Assembly (NCBI GenBank): GCA_030652335.1
Contig: JAUSAW010000015.1
Location: 1 to 64,000, forward strand
Direction: 5' to 3'
DNA: 64,000 bases
Source: Gammaproteobacteria bacterium
GTDB lineage: Bacteria > Pseudomonadota > Gammaproteobacteria > Francisellales > CACEW01
Below the pieces are notes generated by a model. It saw only the letters and a list, made by a program, of their open reading frames with translations. It had not been told where the DNA came from and ran no database searches. Positions 36,317 through 49,108 of this stretch are shown here, in pieces. Numbering within the stretch: position 1 is the first letter of the stretch; every line of letters starts with the position of its first letter. Both the position numbers and the translations under genes were made by a program.

Positions 36317-36589
36317 CTATATTCCCAGCTTTTTAAACATCGCTTCAGCATTTTCAAATCGGGTTAAGCCAATCCCTTTATCGCTTTCTTCAAAGGCCTG
36401 ACGAGTTTCGGCATTCGGAATTTTAAGCGGTAAGGGCCAGGCATGCTCACGATCCAAATGTTTGTAAAGCATATGAATTGCCTGAGTAGGCGTAATGCCA
36501 AGCTCGTCTAATACATGCTCCGCCCTTGCTTTTAAAGCTGGCTCTATTCTTGCCCTTATAAAGGCTGTTTTTGTATTTTCAGCTCTCAT
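36317..36589 (-). CDS. dinJ: RelB/DinJ-family antitoxin
   Basis: This is a 90-aa antitoxin with an N-terminal ribbon-helix-helix (KTAFIRARIEPALKARAEHVLDELGITPTQAI) that binds DNA and a C-terminal region that wraps the toxin. It is first in the pair, as usual. A strong AGGAG precedes the ATG. The pair probably represses its own promoter in the 58-bp gap after fabF; I could not define the operator with confidence. Confidence 0.92.
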   Translation of the reverse strand: MRAENTKTAFIRARIEPALKARAEHVLDELGITPTQAIHMLYKHLDREHAWPLPLKIPNAETRQAFEESDKGIGLTRFENAEAMFKKLGI

Positions 36590-36647
36590 ATATAGCTCCT
36601 GTTATTGCCACAGCTGAACTTTAGCACAAACGGGACACAATATCAAT

Positions 36648-37880
36648 TTAGATTTTCTTGAAAATTACCGTCCCATTGGTGCCGCCAAAGCCAAACGAGT
36701 TGGATAAGGCTACGTCAATTTTGCGTTTTTTGGCGACATTGGGCACGTAATCGAGATTACAGCCTTCATCGATGTTTTCTAAGTTAATAGTTGGCGGTGC
36801 GATTTGATCGCGAATTGCCAAGACACAGAAAATGGCTTCCAAGGCTCCTGCCGCGCCTAATGCATGGCCTATCATAGATTTGGTGGAGCTCATCGAAACG
36901 TTAGAGGCATGCTCGCCTAATAGTCTTTCAACGGCTTGGCTTTCGGGCACATCCCCTGCTGGAGTCGATGTTCCGTGCGCGTTAATATAATCGATCTCAG
37001 ATACTGCAATACCGGCATCGGCCACGGCATTTGCCATGGAATGATAGCTACCAATGCCATCGGGTAGAGTCATATGATAGGCATCTTCGCTCATACCAAA
37101 ACCGACGATTTCGGCATAAATTTTAGCACCACGCGCCTTAGCGTGTTCGTATTCTTCCAATACCATAACACCGGCGCCATCGCCTAATACGAAACCATCA
37201 CGGTCTTTATCCCAAGGTCGACTGGCTTTTTCTGGGGCATCATTGCGACGTGATAATGCACGAGATGCTGCAAAACCTCCGATGCCTAATTCACAGCTGG
37301 CCTTTTCAGCTCCGCCTGCCACCATTACGTCAGCATCGCCATAGGCGATTGTTCTGGCGGCATAGCCGATATTATGGGTGCCGGTGGTGCAAGCCGTTAC
37401 AATGGCAATATTCGGGCCTTTTAAACCAAATTTTAACGCCACTTGACCGGAGATCATATTGACGATAGCGGATGGGATAAAAAACGGGGAAATTCTTTTA
37501 GGACCTTCTTTAGACATCTCGATGGCGGTATTTTGAATGGTGGTTAAGCCACCGATTCCTGAACCAATCGCCACGCCGATTCGGCGCTCATTAGCTTCAG
37601 TAACTGGTAAAGCGGCATCAGCCCAGGCTTCACATGCAGCGGCCACACCATACTGCAAGCTGATATCCATTTTCTTCACATCTTTAATTGGGATATATTT
37701 GGTAGGGTCGAAGCCTTCTACCGTCGCGGCAAATTTTACCGGAAATTCGGTGGTATCAAATTCCGTGATCGATCGAACGCCACTTTTACCGGCTAAAATG
37801 CCTTCCCATGTAGAAGGAACATCCAAGCCTAATGGGGATATTATACCTAGTCCGGTTACTACGACTCGTCTTTTGCTCAC
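36648..37880 (-). CDS. fabF: 3-oxoacyl-ACP synthase II
   Basis: FabF extends acyl-ACP with malonyl-ACP and sets membrane fluidity through cis-vaccenate. It is 410 aa. The catalytic Cys is in [14 protein letters not shown] and the two His in [12 protein letters not shown] and [15 protein letters not shown]. The start is a GTG with GGAGG at ideal spacing. It sits 88 bp after acpP, with an intrinsic terminator in the gap, so acpP can be made in excess of FabF. Confidence 0.97.
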   Translation of the reverse strand: MSKRRVVVTGLGIISPLGLDVPSTWEGILAGKSGVRSITEFDTTEFPVKFAATVEGFDPTKYIPIKDVKKMDISLQYGVAAACEAWADAALPVTEANERRIGVAIGSGIGGLTTIQNTAIEMSKEGPKRISPFFIPSAIVNMISGQVALKFGLKGPNIAIVTACTTGTHNIGYAARTIAYGDADVMVAGGAEKASCELGIGGFAASRALSRRNDAPEKASRPWDKDRDGFVLGDGAGVMVLEEYEHAKARGAKIYAEIVGFGMSEDAYHMTLPDGIGSYHSMANAVADAGIAVSEIDYINAHGTSTPAGDVPESQAVERLLGEHASNVSMSSTKSMIGHALGAAGALEAIFCVLAIRDQIAPPTINLENIDEGCNLDYVPNVAKKRKIDVALSNSFGFGGTNGTVIFKKI

Positions 37881-37910
37881 GCCAACCTCCGTGCTGAATA
37901 ATTCTGAAGT

Positions 37911-37948
37911 AAAAAAGGCCAGTTTCTCGCTACCGACAAACCAGCCTC
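37911..37948 (-). terminator. Terminator between acpP and fabF
   Basis: On the minus strand AGGCTGGTTT and AAACTGGCCT pair over ten positions (two G-U) and are followed by a run of T. It would attenuate transcription from acpP into fabF. Confidence 0.75.
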
Positions 37949-37968
37949 TTTAATAAATTTACCATTAA

Positions 37969-38208
37969 TTACTTGGAATGACTTTTAATATAATCGGTAA
38001 TTTGTTGAACGGTGCCAATTTTTTCAGCATCTTCATCAGGAATTTCTGTTTCGAACTCTTCTTCTAAGGCCATTACTAATTCAACGGTATCAAGGGAATC
38101 AGCACCAAGATCTTCGACTAATGAAGCATTTGGGGTAACATCTTCTTCTTTCACGCCTAATTGAGTAACGATAACTTTCTTAACGCGTGCTTCAATAGTA
38201 TTGCTCAT
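37969..38208 (-). CDS. acpP: Acyl carrier protein
   Basis: AcpP carries the growing acyl chain on 4'-phosphopantetheine. The 79-aa acidic protein has the modified Ser38 in [19 protein letters not shown] and the [15 protein letters not shown] first helix. It is translated from its own GAGG site. A promoter-like sequence lies upstream in the gap to fabG, and a terminator downstream. Confidence 0.98.
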   Translation of the reverse strand: MSNTIEARVKKVIVTQLGVKEEDVTPNASLVEDLGADSLDTVELVMALEEEFETEIPDEDAEKIGTVQQITDYIKSHSK

Positions 38209-38250
38209 CTAAGTATCCTCTTATTAGTAAAACAAAAAATGTACCGTGCT

Positions 38251-38278
38251 AGTTTATTCACTTTTCTATAGGTTTCAA
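38251..38278 (-). promoter_or_regulatory. Candidate acpP promoter
   Basis: On the minus strand TTGAAA, 16 bp, then TAAACT, about 45 bp before the acpP ATG. This would give acpP a transcript separate from fabG, as expected for an abundant protein. Confidence 0.45.
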
Positions 38279-38354
38279 GGAAAACTTTTTTATTTAGCTT
38301 ATTAAGCCGTCCTAGCTCCTGACGAAGGCTGCGCATTATCAGGATAACGTTCCT

Positions 38355-39098
38355 TTAAATCATATACATCCCGCCGTTAACATGTAAAGTCTCGCCGGTA
38401 ATATACCCGGCGGCATCAGAGGCTAAAAAGCCTACCGTTGCGGCGATATCTTCGGGCTTGCCCATTCTTTTTAAGGGAATCGCCTCTAGTAAAGCAGTCT
38501 TTTGAGCTTCCGGCAACTCTGCGGTCATATCGGTTTCGATAAATCCTGGGGCAACCACATTCACGGTAATATTGCGTGAACCGATTTCACGGGCCAGGGC
38601 TTTTGAAAAACCGATTACGCCCGCTTTAGCGGCACAATAATTAACCTGGCCGGCATTACCCATGCTGCCAACTACCGAACCAATCGAAATAATACGGCCC
38701 CAGCGTGCTTGCATCATAGCGCGCAAACAGGCTTTGCTTAATCGAAATAGGCCGGAAAGGTTAGTATCGATTACGCCATCCCACTCTGCATCAGACATTC
38801 TAAGCATTAAATTATCTTTAGTAATGCCGGCATTATTGACCAAAATCTGCGGCATGCCAGGTGCGTCTTTCATCGCCTCGCAAAAACTAGCTATCATTTC
38901 AGGGGAGGCAATGTCGAGCACTCGACCTTCGCCTTTAAAATTGGCGGCTTTTAATACTTGAGTAATTTTTTCAGCGCCCGCTTCCGAGGTTGCCGTACCA
39001 ATAACATAATGGCCTTGCCCTGCTAATTCGAGCATTATCGCCTGACCAATACCACGGCTCGCGCCGGTGACTAAAGCTATTTTCTGATTATCTGACAT
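38355..39098 (-). CDS. fabG: 3-oxoacyl-ACP reductase
   Basis: FabG reduces 3-oxoacyl-ACP with NADPH. It is 247 aa with an SDR fold: the cofactor motif TGASRGIGQAI, NNAGITKDNL, the catalytic Ser in ISIGSVVGSMGNAGQ and the YCAAKAGVIGF Tyr-Lys pair, and APGFIETDM. It is 13 bp after fabD. AGGAAATGAT precedes the ATG. Confidence 0.96.
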   Translation of the reverse strand: MSDNQKIALVTGASRGIGQAIMLELAGQGHYVIGTATSEAGAEKITQVLKAANFKGEGRVLDIASPEMIASFCEAMKDAPGMPQILVNNAGITKDNLMLRMSDAEWDGVIDTNLSGLFRLSKACLRAMMQARWGRIISIGSVVGSMGNAGQVNYCAAKAGVIGFSKALAREIGSRNITVNVVAPGFIETDMTAELPEAQKTALLEAIPLKRMGKPEDIAATVGFLASDAAGYITGETLHVNGGMYMI

Positions 39099-39111
39099 AT
39101 CATTTCCTGCG

Positions 39112-40053
39112 CTATGAATCGGAGCTAAGCAATTGCAATGTAGCCTCTAAACCAGCCAAATCATCCATGGCGACGAACGCTCCATCACTAACAATACGTC
39201 TATTAAGGCCTGTTAACACCTTGCCTGGCCCACATTCGATATAGCTGCGACAAGACTCTTCATAGAGTTTTTGCACGCTCTTAACCCATTGCACCGGACC
39301 ACATAATTGCTTCACTAAGGCGAGTCGAATCGCTTCGGGTGAATGATGAATTGTAGCATCTATATTCTGAACCACTCCAATTTTTGGGGTATGAATAGCT
39401 ATGCTCTCTAAAGCATTCGCTAAACTTTCAGCGGCAGGTCGCATTAATTCACAGTGCGACGGCACGCTAACCGGTAATAGTATGGCCTTTTTAGCGCCTA
39501 AGGCTTTAGCGGTTTCGATGGCACGAGTCACGGCATTGCGCTTACCGGCAATAACCACCTGGCCTGGGGCATTGAAATTCACGGCTGCAACGACTTCATC
39601 TTGAGCCGCTTGATTACAGGCTTCGATTACGCCTTGATCGTCTAAACCCAATATAGCCGCCATAGCGCCTTGATCTTTAGGCACGGCTGTCTGCATCAGT
39701 TGTCCACGCAGCTGCACTAAACGTAGCGCATCGGAAAAATCGATCGATTCGGCACAAACCAAAGCAGAGTATTCACCTAAGCTATGACCTGCCATTAAAA
39801 AGGGTTTGACTGGGCTGCGTTCTTGCCAAATTCGCCATACGGCTATACTGGCAGTTAATATGGCAGGCTGAGTATATTCGGTTTGATTAAGGCGGGCTTC
39901 ATCGTTTTGAGTAATATCCCAGAGGTTATAACCCAATACTGTTGCGGCTTCATCGAAGGTTGATTTTACAATAGGGTATTGCGTGGCTAATTCACTTAAC
40001 ATGCCCAACTTTTGTGAGCCCTGCCCTGGGAATACAAAGGCGATTTTTTCCAT
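39112..40053 (-). CDS. fabD: Malonyl-CoA:ACP transacylase
   Basis: FabD moves malonyl from CoA to ACP. The 313-aa protein starts AFVFPGQGSQKLGML, has the nucleophile in GHSLGEYSALV, the active-site His in VPSHCELM, and YIECGPGKVLTGL. It lies between fabH and fabG in the standard order, with short gaps. Confidence 0.97.
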   Translation of the reverse strand: MEKIAFVFPGQGSQKLGMLSELATQYPIVKSTFDEAATVLGYNLWDITQNDEARLNQTEYTQPAILTASIAVWRIWQERSPVKPFLMAGHSLGEYSALVCAESIDFSDALRLVQLRGQLMQTAVPKDQGAMAAILGLDDQGVIEACNQAAQDEVVAAVNFNAPGQVVIAGKRNAVTRAIETAKALGAKKAILLPVSVPSHCELMRPAAESLANALESIAIHTPKIGVVQNIDATIHHSPEAIRLALVKQLCGPVQWVKSVQKLYEESCRSYIECGPGKVLTGLNRRIVSDGAFVAMDDLAGLEATLQLLSSDS

Positions 40054-40084
40054 GGTTGCACCTGATTATTTTTTATAGTTTATA

Positions 40085-41050
40085 TTAATAACGAATAAGA
40101 GCAGCGCCCCAAACAAAGCCTGCGCCAAATGCCTCTAATAATAATAGCTCACCGCGCTTAATTTGCTTCTGCTCAATTGCATAAGCTAAGGCCAGCGGGA
40201 TAGAAGCGGCTGAAGTATTGCCCTGAGTAGGCAAGGTTAGCACAACTTTATCCATACTGAGACCTAAATTTTTAGCGGTGGCAATGATAATTCTTTCGTT
40301 AGCCTGATGGGGAACTAGCCAATCAATAGCTGATTTATCTAAGCCTTGTTTTTCTAATACTTCTAATACTACCTGCTCTAACATGGTAACCGCATAACGG
40401 AATACTTTATTGCCTTGCATGGTCAATTTTGCTTCTAATTGTATGCCCTCAAAAGCTTTAGTAGGCAAATTATTAGGCACTTGCAGCAATTCTTTATATT
40501 GCCCATCGGCATGAATATAACTACCTAAAATTCCTGGCTGGTCAGATGCGCTTAATACAACGGCGCCCGCTCCGTCTCCAAACAATATACAGGTGCCACG
40601 ATCCCGCCAATCGATGACTCGCGACATACGCTCGCTGCCGATAATCAATGCATGCTTAACCGTGCCTGCTAAAAAAAATTGATGGGCAATACTTAAAGCA
40701 TAAATAAATCCGCTACAGGCGGCATTGACATCAAAAGCAGGACAGCCTGATATTCCAAGCCGATGCTGCACTTCGCAAGCGGTACTTGGCATAATATTAT
40801 CGGGGGTAGAAGTCGCCACTATAATTAAGCCGATTTGATCGGCATCGAGATTAGCCGCTTTTAGCGCGTTTTTAGCCGCTTCGCTGGCCATAAACACATT
40901 GGTCTCATGCTCATCGGCGATATGGCGAGAAATAATCCCCACCCTCTGACGTATCCACTCATCGGTGGTATCGACAAACTTAGCTATATCATCATTATGT
41001 AAAACGTGCTTGGGCAAATAATAGCCCGTTCCTGCAATCTTAACTTCCAT
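40085..41050 (-). CDS. fabH: 3-oxoacyl-ACP synthase III
   Basis: FabH starts fatty acid synthesis by condensing acetyl-CoA with malonyl-ACP. It is 321 aa. The catalytic Cys is in DVNAACSGFIYAL, His in WLVPHQANERI and Asn in GNTSAASIPLAL. The N-terminus GTGYYLPKHVLHNDD is typical. The ATG overlaps the end of plsX by 11 bases. Confidence 0.97.
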   Translation of the reverse strand: MEVKIAGTGYYLPKHVLHNDDIAKFVDTTDEWIRQRVGIISRHIADEHETNVFMASEAAKNALKAANLDADQIGLIIVATSTPDNIMPSTACEVQHRLGISGCPAFDVNAACSGFIYALSIAHQFFLAGTVKHALIIGSERMSRVIDWRDRGTCILFGDGAGAVVLSASDQPGILGSYIHADGQYKELLQVPNNLPTKAFEGIQLEAKLTMQGNKVFRYAVTMLEQVVLEVLEKQGLDKSAIDWLVPHQANERIIIATAKNLGLSMDKVVLTLPTQGNTSAASIPLALAYAIEQKQIKRGELLLLEAFGAGFVWGAALIRY

Positions 41051-42113
41051 TGGGCTGGCCTAAGATAGCTTCGACTGTAGCGTGAATTTGGTTTGGAATA
41101 TTTTTATCGACCTCGGCTAAGGCTTCGGTAATCGCGCAAGAAAAACCGACTTCATCTGCCCCGCCATGGCTTTTAACCACGATGCCTTTAAGGCCTACAA
41201 AACTGGCGCCATTATAACGACGCATATCGAGGTTCTTTTTAATTTTTACTAAGGCCGGTATGGCTAAAAAAGCACAGATACGATTAAGCCAATTGCAGGT
41301 AAAAGCATCTTTTACCATATAAGAAATATATTTGGCCGTACCTTCGGCAGTTTTTAGGGCGATATTCCCGATAAAACCATCACAGACGATGACATCTGCT
41401 TTATTGCCGAAAAGATCGTTGCCTTCAACAAAGCCCACATAATGCAAGGAGGGACAGGCCGCGATTAGTTTAGCCGCTTCTTTAATGTTTTCTACGCCCT
41501 TCATTTCCTCTTCGCCGATATTAAGCAAAGCGACGCGAGGCTTAGGAATATTATCGATTAGGCTTCGGCGTACCGAACCCATTATAGCAAACTGGAATAA
41601 ATGCTCGGCGGTGCAATCGACATTGGCACCTAAATCTAACATATGAATAGCGGTTCGCTCACCAGTAGCTTGATTAACGCCTGGAATCGCATACACGATG
41701 GCAGGACGATCGATGCCTGGTAAGGTTTTTAATACAAATCGAGAAGTCGCCATTAAGGCGCCGGTATTGCCTGCGCTGACACAAGCTTGTGCCTGACCTT
41801 CTTTAACGAGGTTAATCGCCACTCGCATAGAGGAGTCTTTTTTATTACGCAAAGCAAGGGAAGGCGATTCATCCATCTCTACTACTTGAGAAGCATGATG
41901 AATGCTAATTCGAGGGTCCTGATCCAGCTTATTTTTAACTAAAGCTTGCTCAAGAATTTCCCTATCACCCACCAAAATAAGCATAAGCTGCGGATGTTCA
42001 CGCAAGGCTCTTGCTGCAGCTGGTACGGTAGTTTTGATGCCATGGTCACCGCCCATGGCATCGACGGCTATAGTAACCGATTTCAAGGGCTTATTCGTCG
42101 CGCTTGCTATCAA
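41040..42113 (-). CDS. plsX: Phosphate acyltransferase PlsX
   Basis: PlsX makes acyl-phosphate from acyl-ACP for phospholipid synthesis. The sequence shows [45 protein letters not shown], and [18 protein letters not shown]. There is no ATG before the conserved region. The TTG at 42113 gives 357 aa and overlaps rpmF by 23 bases; a TTG at 42086 is the alternative. It links to fabH through an overlap. Confidence 0.94.
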   Translation of the reverse strand: MIASATNKPLKSVTIAVDAMGGDHGIKTTVPAAARALREHPQLMLILVGDREILEQALVKNKLDQDPRISIHHASQVVEMDESPSLALRNKKDSSMRVAINLVKEGQAQACVSAGNTGALMATSRFVLKTLPGIDRPAIVYAIPGVNQATGERTAIHMLDLGANVDCTAEHLFQFAIMGSVRRSLIDNIPKPRVALLNIGEEEMKGVENIKEAAKLIAACPSLHYVGFVEGNDLFGNKADVIVCDGFIGNIALKTAEGTAKYISYMVKDAFTCNWLNRICAFLAIPALVKIKKNLDMRRYNGASFVGLKGIVVKSHGGADEVGFSCAITEALAEVDKNIPNQIHATVEAILGQPNGS

Positions 42114-42273
42114 TCACTTTACGTCCACGGTAGAAGCCATTTGGGCTTACGTGATGACGTAGATGGGTTTCACCAGAAGTTGGCTCAACTGATAGGCTTG
42201 GGCCAGTCAATGAGTCATGCGAACGACGCATATCGCGCTTAGAACGGGATTTCTTATTCTGTTGTACTGCCAT
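42091..42273 (-). CDS. rpmF: 50S ribosomal protein L32
   Basis: This is a 60-aa basic protein starting [20 protein letters not shown], the hallmark of L32, with [21 protein letters not shown]. The zinc-binding cysteines of some L32 forms are absent, as in other gammaproteobacteria. AAGGAAAATGAA precedes the ATG. It lies between yceD and plsX, the conserved order. Confidence 0.97.
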   Translation of the reverse strand: MAVQQNKKSRSKRDMRRSHDSLTGPSLSVEPTSGETHLRHHVSPNGFYRGRKVIDSKRDE

Positions 42274-42286
42274 TTCATTTTCCTTA

Positions 42287-42799
42287 TTACTTCAATTTCT
42301 GTAAATTTGCAAAAGGCTTATGTGTAGCCGTTTGTTCGCTCGGTTTTGAGGCGGCCAACAGTTTCGTTGCTGGACATATTGCCTCATCGTGCATAGGCAC
42401 TATAGGCAAACTCAATAACAATTCTTCTTCAATTATATCGATTGGAACGATGGTCATCTCTTCAGATAACGGCCAAGCTTCATAACGTTCTGGCAGGTCA
42501 TTAGCCTTATCCGGATTCGTTACTGGGCTTAACTCTGAGTAAAGCTTTACTTTATACTCAAAGGGCTGCATACATCGCTGACAAATTAATGGCAGCGCGG
42601 CTTTAGCATTCACTCCAATCACTACAAACTTTTCTTCATCTACTGTAAAGCTTAAACAATACTCTACCGCGCCTTTATCATTCGCTAATACCTCAAGCAA
42701 ACGTGGCATCTCAGCAAAGGCCAATGAGCCCTTAACTTCTTGGGAGGCCCTAGCATAGCTAGCGGGATCAATTTTAGGCTGTAGTGCAAGTTTAGTCAT
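42287..42799 (-). CDS. yceD: YceD family protein (DUF177)
   Basis: YceD-type proteins occur next to rpmF across proteobacteria and are linked to 23S rRNA processing. The 170 residues show the family core: [19 protein letters not shown] with the CxxC, the acidic [34 protein letters not shown] and a terminal Cys (ICPAT). The role is family knowledge. It is first in the operon. The start is at ATG 42799, with only a weak ribosome site. Confidence 0.92.
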   Translation of the reverse strand: MTKLALQPKIDPASYARASQEVKGSLAFAEMPRLLEVLANDKGAVEYCLSFTVDEEKFVVIGVNAKAALPLICQRCMQPFEYKVKLYSELSPVTNPDKANDLPERYEAWPLSEEMTIVPIDIIEEELLLSLPIVPMHDEAICPATKLLAASKPSEQTATHKPFANLQKLK

Positions 42800-42990
42800 A
42801 GCCGGCGAATCATAAAGAGAAATAATGCCAATGTCAATGGAATCCCTGCTTAATTTGAGGCCTAAATCTAAGACAGGATAATGATAAGCTTAAGCCAGTT
42901 GAAGTCTACATTTTAGGCCAGGCTTTTCAAAAGACCGAGAAATGCTAGCACAGTTCAGCTATAATAATTCAAATTTTTAAGAGAAACCCT

Positions 42991-44109
42991 ATGCAAATAC
43001 TTAAAAAAATTCTTGTGAGCTGGCTTTTTTTACTTATTTTTACGCTGCCTATCACAAGCTTCGCCATCCAGATTATCAAAATTGCTATTCTTGATAATGT
43101 AAGCGATCCTTATTTGCCTTCGACCTATGAGGCTTCTTATATAGCTGGAATTGAAACGGCCACCCTAGCCGCGAAAAATAAAGGGTATACCATACAATAT
43201 AAAACCTTCTTTTATGGCAGTACACCACTGGCTATTTTAGATAAAGTCCCTGAAGTTAAAGCCTGGAGGCCCGATTTAATTATAGGGCCAGGCTCATCTA
43301 ACCAATTTTTATTGCTGGCAAAATCATTTAATAACACCTTGGTTCTAAGCCCCTATGCATCAGACCAAGCCATTGCAAATATGCCCGATAATTTTTATAG
43401 CCTAGCCCTACTCGACAAGGAAATTGGGCATATTATTGTGAAATTTATTAGCGGCGAATTCCCTAACAATAATTTAGTGAATGTAGTGGCAGCAGACTGT
43501 AAAGATTGCGTTGATATGACGAATATCATTTCTTCACAATATGCGCATTATTACCCAGCTGCAACCATTACTAGCAATATGTATACGGGTAACTCGGGCG
43601 ATAGAAGCAACCAAGAACTAACCTATAATTATAAAAGCGGTGATGTAATATTAGTTCAGCCCAATACCTATATCGAATCGGAGCAACTAATGTATCAAGT
43701 GGCTAATTATTTAGGCGATAACCCAATATTCATTAGCGATCTCGTCAATATTGGCGCCCCTTCAGATACCACAAAAAGTCCTAACTATACCGAATATTGG
43801 TTCACCCCTTATTTATTTGATGATAACTCGCCTAATTTCCGTGAATTTTCAAAGGATTATTCCAGCTTATATAATAGCTCGACTAATAATCCGATTGCCT
43901 TTACTGTCTACCTTACTATCATTTCTGCGGTCAATGCTTTAGCGCTTTATCCGCAACAAAACTCAAAAGATATGCGCGCCGCTATTTTAGATAGCTATAC
44001 CATGGCTAGAGCTTCCAACCCCTATTGGTATAAAACCAGCAATTATGCCATTTATAAAATCGACCCAGAGCAGACTAAATTAATTGGTACTATTTCAGCT
44101 TACGATTAG
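42991..44109 (+). CDS. Periplasmic binding-protein-like sensor partner, 372 aa
   Basis: This looks like a periplasmic substrate-binding fold of the branched-chain amino acid/Peripla_BP type. A signal peptide is present (ILVSWLFLLIFTLPITSFA). Then IKIAILDNVSDPYLPSTYEASYIAGIETATLAAKN fits the first Rossmann-like unit, and WRPDLIIGPGSSNQFLL with NTLVLSPYASDQAIANMPDNFYSL fits the ligand-side strands. It is nine bases from the hybrid kinase gene, so the pair is probably a LuxP/LuxQ-like ligand sensor. The ligand is unknown. A TATAAT occurs at 42960, 26 bp before the ATG. Confidence 0.7.
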   Translation: MQILKKILVSWLFLLIFTLPITSFAIQIIKIAILDNVSDPYLPSTYEASYIAGIETATLAAKNKGYTIQYKTFFYGSTPLAILDKVPEVKAWRPDLIIGPGSSNQFLLLAKSFNNTLVLSPYASDQAIANMPDNFYSLALLDKEIGHIIVKFISGEFPNNNLVNVVAADCKDCVDMTNIISSQYAHYYPAATITSNMYTGNSGDRSNQELTYNYKSGDVILVQPNTYIESEQLMYQVANYLGDNPIFISDLVNIGAPSDTTKSPNYTEYWFTPYLFDDNSPNFREFSKDYSSLYNSSTNNPIAFTVYLTIISAVNALALYPQQNSKDMRAAILDSYTMARASNPYWYKTSNYAIYKIDPEQTKLIGTISAYD

Positions 44110-44118
44110 GAACGAAAT

Positions 44119-46152
44119 ATGAGCACGGACGCTAATTTTGGCATAGCCACACAGATTAAAAAACGCATCGGAAATAGAATTCTGACCTGTCTGTTCCTGC
44201 TTTTTTTAGTCATCATTGGCTTTACTGTAGTGGATACTATTAGAAGCTTTCAAGGCCTCGAAAAAGTCATTAACACCGAATGCAGTTTTTTGAGCGATTT
44301 TACCATTAGCCAGGTACTCATCAATAACCAGCAAGCGGTGAATATTAAGCTGAGCAATTACAATCAAGATAATAGCTATACGATCACCTGGGTGCCTAAA
44401 GGCCATCCCAGTGATAATTTAGAAATGGTTTGGGAACCGCCTTTTTCTTGGCATTATAATTACTCCCTGCAACTAAACCCTGGAGATAATTATGGCTACT
44501 TTCATGTTAAGGGCTCGGCTTTAGAGGACCATGCCCTGCTATCGAACTTGCTGGATCGAATCATATTGATGATAGTGTTTATCGTCTTGATTTTTATTTT
44601 ACTGTATCCTCTGGCCAAGAAAATTCCGAAGCAATTATTTATTGACCCTATACAGGACCTATTGCACTTATTGAAAACAGGCTCTCAACCTAATACAGCC
44701 AATTTACCTACCGAAATGATTGAGATTCAAAACCAAATTACAGCCCTACTTAAAGAAGTAACTGAAAAATCTAAAGAAGCCGCATTTAGCGAGCTAGCGG
44801 CCCAGGTAGCTCATGATATTCGCTCGCCTTTAGCGGCCTTAGACGTGTTAGTAAAACATTTATCCGATGTGCCTGAAAATCAGCGAATTATTTTGCGCAA
44901 TGCCACGACTAGAATTAACGATATTGCCAATAACTTATTAAATGAGTTTAAAAGCCGCAAGCTACCTCAAGCTAATTCTATTAAAACCAAAGATACCATC
45001 CTAGTCTCTGCGGTAATTGCAGGTATTATCTCAGAGAAGCGTTTGCAATATGAAAATAGTTCCATTGAATTTATAGCCAAGATTCAGCCTGCGGCTTATT
45101 TTGTTTTAGCAACATTTGACATTAACGATCTAAAACGCCTACTGTCGAATGTAATGAATAACGCGGCCGAAGCAATTAATGGCAAAGGACAGGTTGCCGT
45201 CTCTCTCGAGCTACTAAGTGGAAATAATATTAAACTTAGCGTGCAAGATAACGGTCACGGCATTGCCGAGGATAAATTAGCCCATATCTTCACTATTGGC
45301 AGCTTTAATAAAAAGGGTGGCTCTGGCCTCGGTTTGTCTCATGCGAAACATTGCGTGGAAGCAGCTGGCGGTCAAATTACCCTATCCTCTCAAATTGATA
45401 AGGGCACTACGGTGAACATAATTTTGCCTAGGGCCGATAAACCCAAATGGTTTGCCGACAAAATCGTTATTAGCCCAAGTACTGAAATCTGGATCGTGGA
45501 TGATGATAGTTCGATTCATGATGCATGGAATGAGAGATTTGCTCATTTTACAGGGCTTAGCATTCGTCATTTCGATGACCCCATGAAATTCACCGAATGG
45601 TTTCAGCTAAACTTGCACAAGAACTTCTTTTTGCTATCTGACTATGAATTTATTAATGCCAGTTTAAACGGCTTAGATGTTATTTCAACAGTGAATAGTA
45701 AAAACTGCATTCTGGTCACAAGCCATTATGAAGATAAAGATATTATCCAACAGTGTGAAAATCTTGGCATTCGTTTGCTGCCCAAAAACTTATCGGCTTA
45801 CATTCCTATTAAGCTAATACAAGAGGCAGCCCCTGTCGACATGATTTTTCTCGATGACAATAACACTTTAACCCAAGCCTGGGAGATTGCCGGAGCTAGC
45901 GTTAACATCAATGTAAAAACCTATAATGCTTCAGAATTATTGCTAGCCGATATAGTCAATTACCCTAAAGACATTGCAATTTATATCGATTCTGATTTAA
46001 GAGAAAATGTGCGGGGCGAAGATATTGCCAAGCAATTATATGATATGGGCTATCACGAACTGTTTCTAGCTACGGGCTCTGAACCAGAAAACTTTGCGCA
46101 TTGCACCTGGTTAAAGGGCATTATAGGCAAGATCCCACCGTTTAAGCTTTAA
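44119..46152 (+). CDS. Hybrid sensor histidine kinase with two receiver domains
   Basis: This is an inner-membrane kinase of 677 aa. Two membrane helices (TCLFLLFLVIIGFTVVDTI and IILMIVFIVLIFILLYPLA) frame a short periplasmic loop of about 110 residues. The phosphorylated His is H232 in AAQVAHDIRSPLAALDVL. The ATPase has the N box NNAAEAINGKGQ, VQDNGHGIAEDKL, and KKGGSGLGLSHAKHCVEAAGG. The first receiver starts IWIVDDDSSIHDAW, with the acceptor probably D508 in LSDYEF. A second, shorter receiver-like domain ends the protein (MIFLDDNNTL, with D624 in IYIDSDL). No DNA-binding domain or HPt is present. An AGGA site precedes the ATG. It pairs with the upstream binding protein. Confidence 0.85.
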   Translation: MSTDANFGIATQIKKRIGNRILTCLFLLFLVIIGFTVVDTIRSFQGLEKVINTECSFLSDFTISQVLINNQQAVNIKLSNYNQDNSYTITWVPKGHPSDNLEMVWEPPFSWHYNYSLQLNPGDNYGYFHVKGSALEDHALLSNLLDRIILMIVFIVLIFILLYPLAKKIPKQLFIDPIQDLLHLLKTGSQPNTANLPTEMIEIQNQITALLKEVTEKSKEAAFSELAAQVAHDIRSPLAALDVLVKHLSDVPENQRIILRNATTRINDIANNLLNEFKSRKLPQANSIKTKDTILVSAVIAGIISEKRLQYENSSIEFIAKIQPAAYFVLATFDINDLKRLLSNVMNNAAEAINGKGQVAVSLELLSGNNIKLSVQDNGHGIAEDKLAHIFTIGSFNKKGGSGLGLSHAKHCVEAAGGQITLSSQIDKGTTVNIILPRADKPKWFADKIVISPSTEIWIVDDDSSIHDAWNERFAHFTGLSIRHFDDPMKFTEWFQLNLHKNFFLLSDYEFINASLNGLDVISTVNSKNCILVTSHYEDKDIIQQCENLGIRLLPKNLSAYIPIKLIQEAAPVDMIFLDDNNTLTQAWEIAGASVNINVKTYNASELLLADIVNYPKDIAIYIDSDLRENVRGEDIAKQLYDMGYHELFLATGSEPENFAHCTWLKGIIGKIPPFKL

Positions 46153-46207
46153 GTTAGTCACGAGCTGCTGAATAAGGGACTTCGCCTTTAACAAGCTTAT
46201 GCAACTA

Positions 46208-49091
<2,884 letters not shown>

Positions 49092-49108
49092 GACAGGTTC
49101 CTTAAATC

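Noticed and set aside
37537..37953. A 138-codon plus-strand frame in the fabF region
   Set aside because: It is antisense to the catalytic part of FabF and crosses the acpP-fabF terminator.
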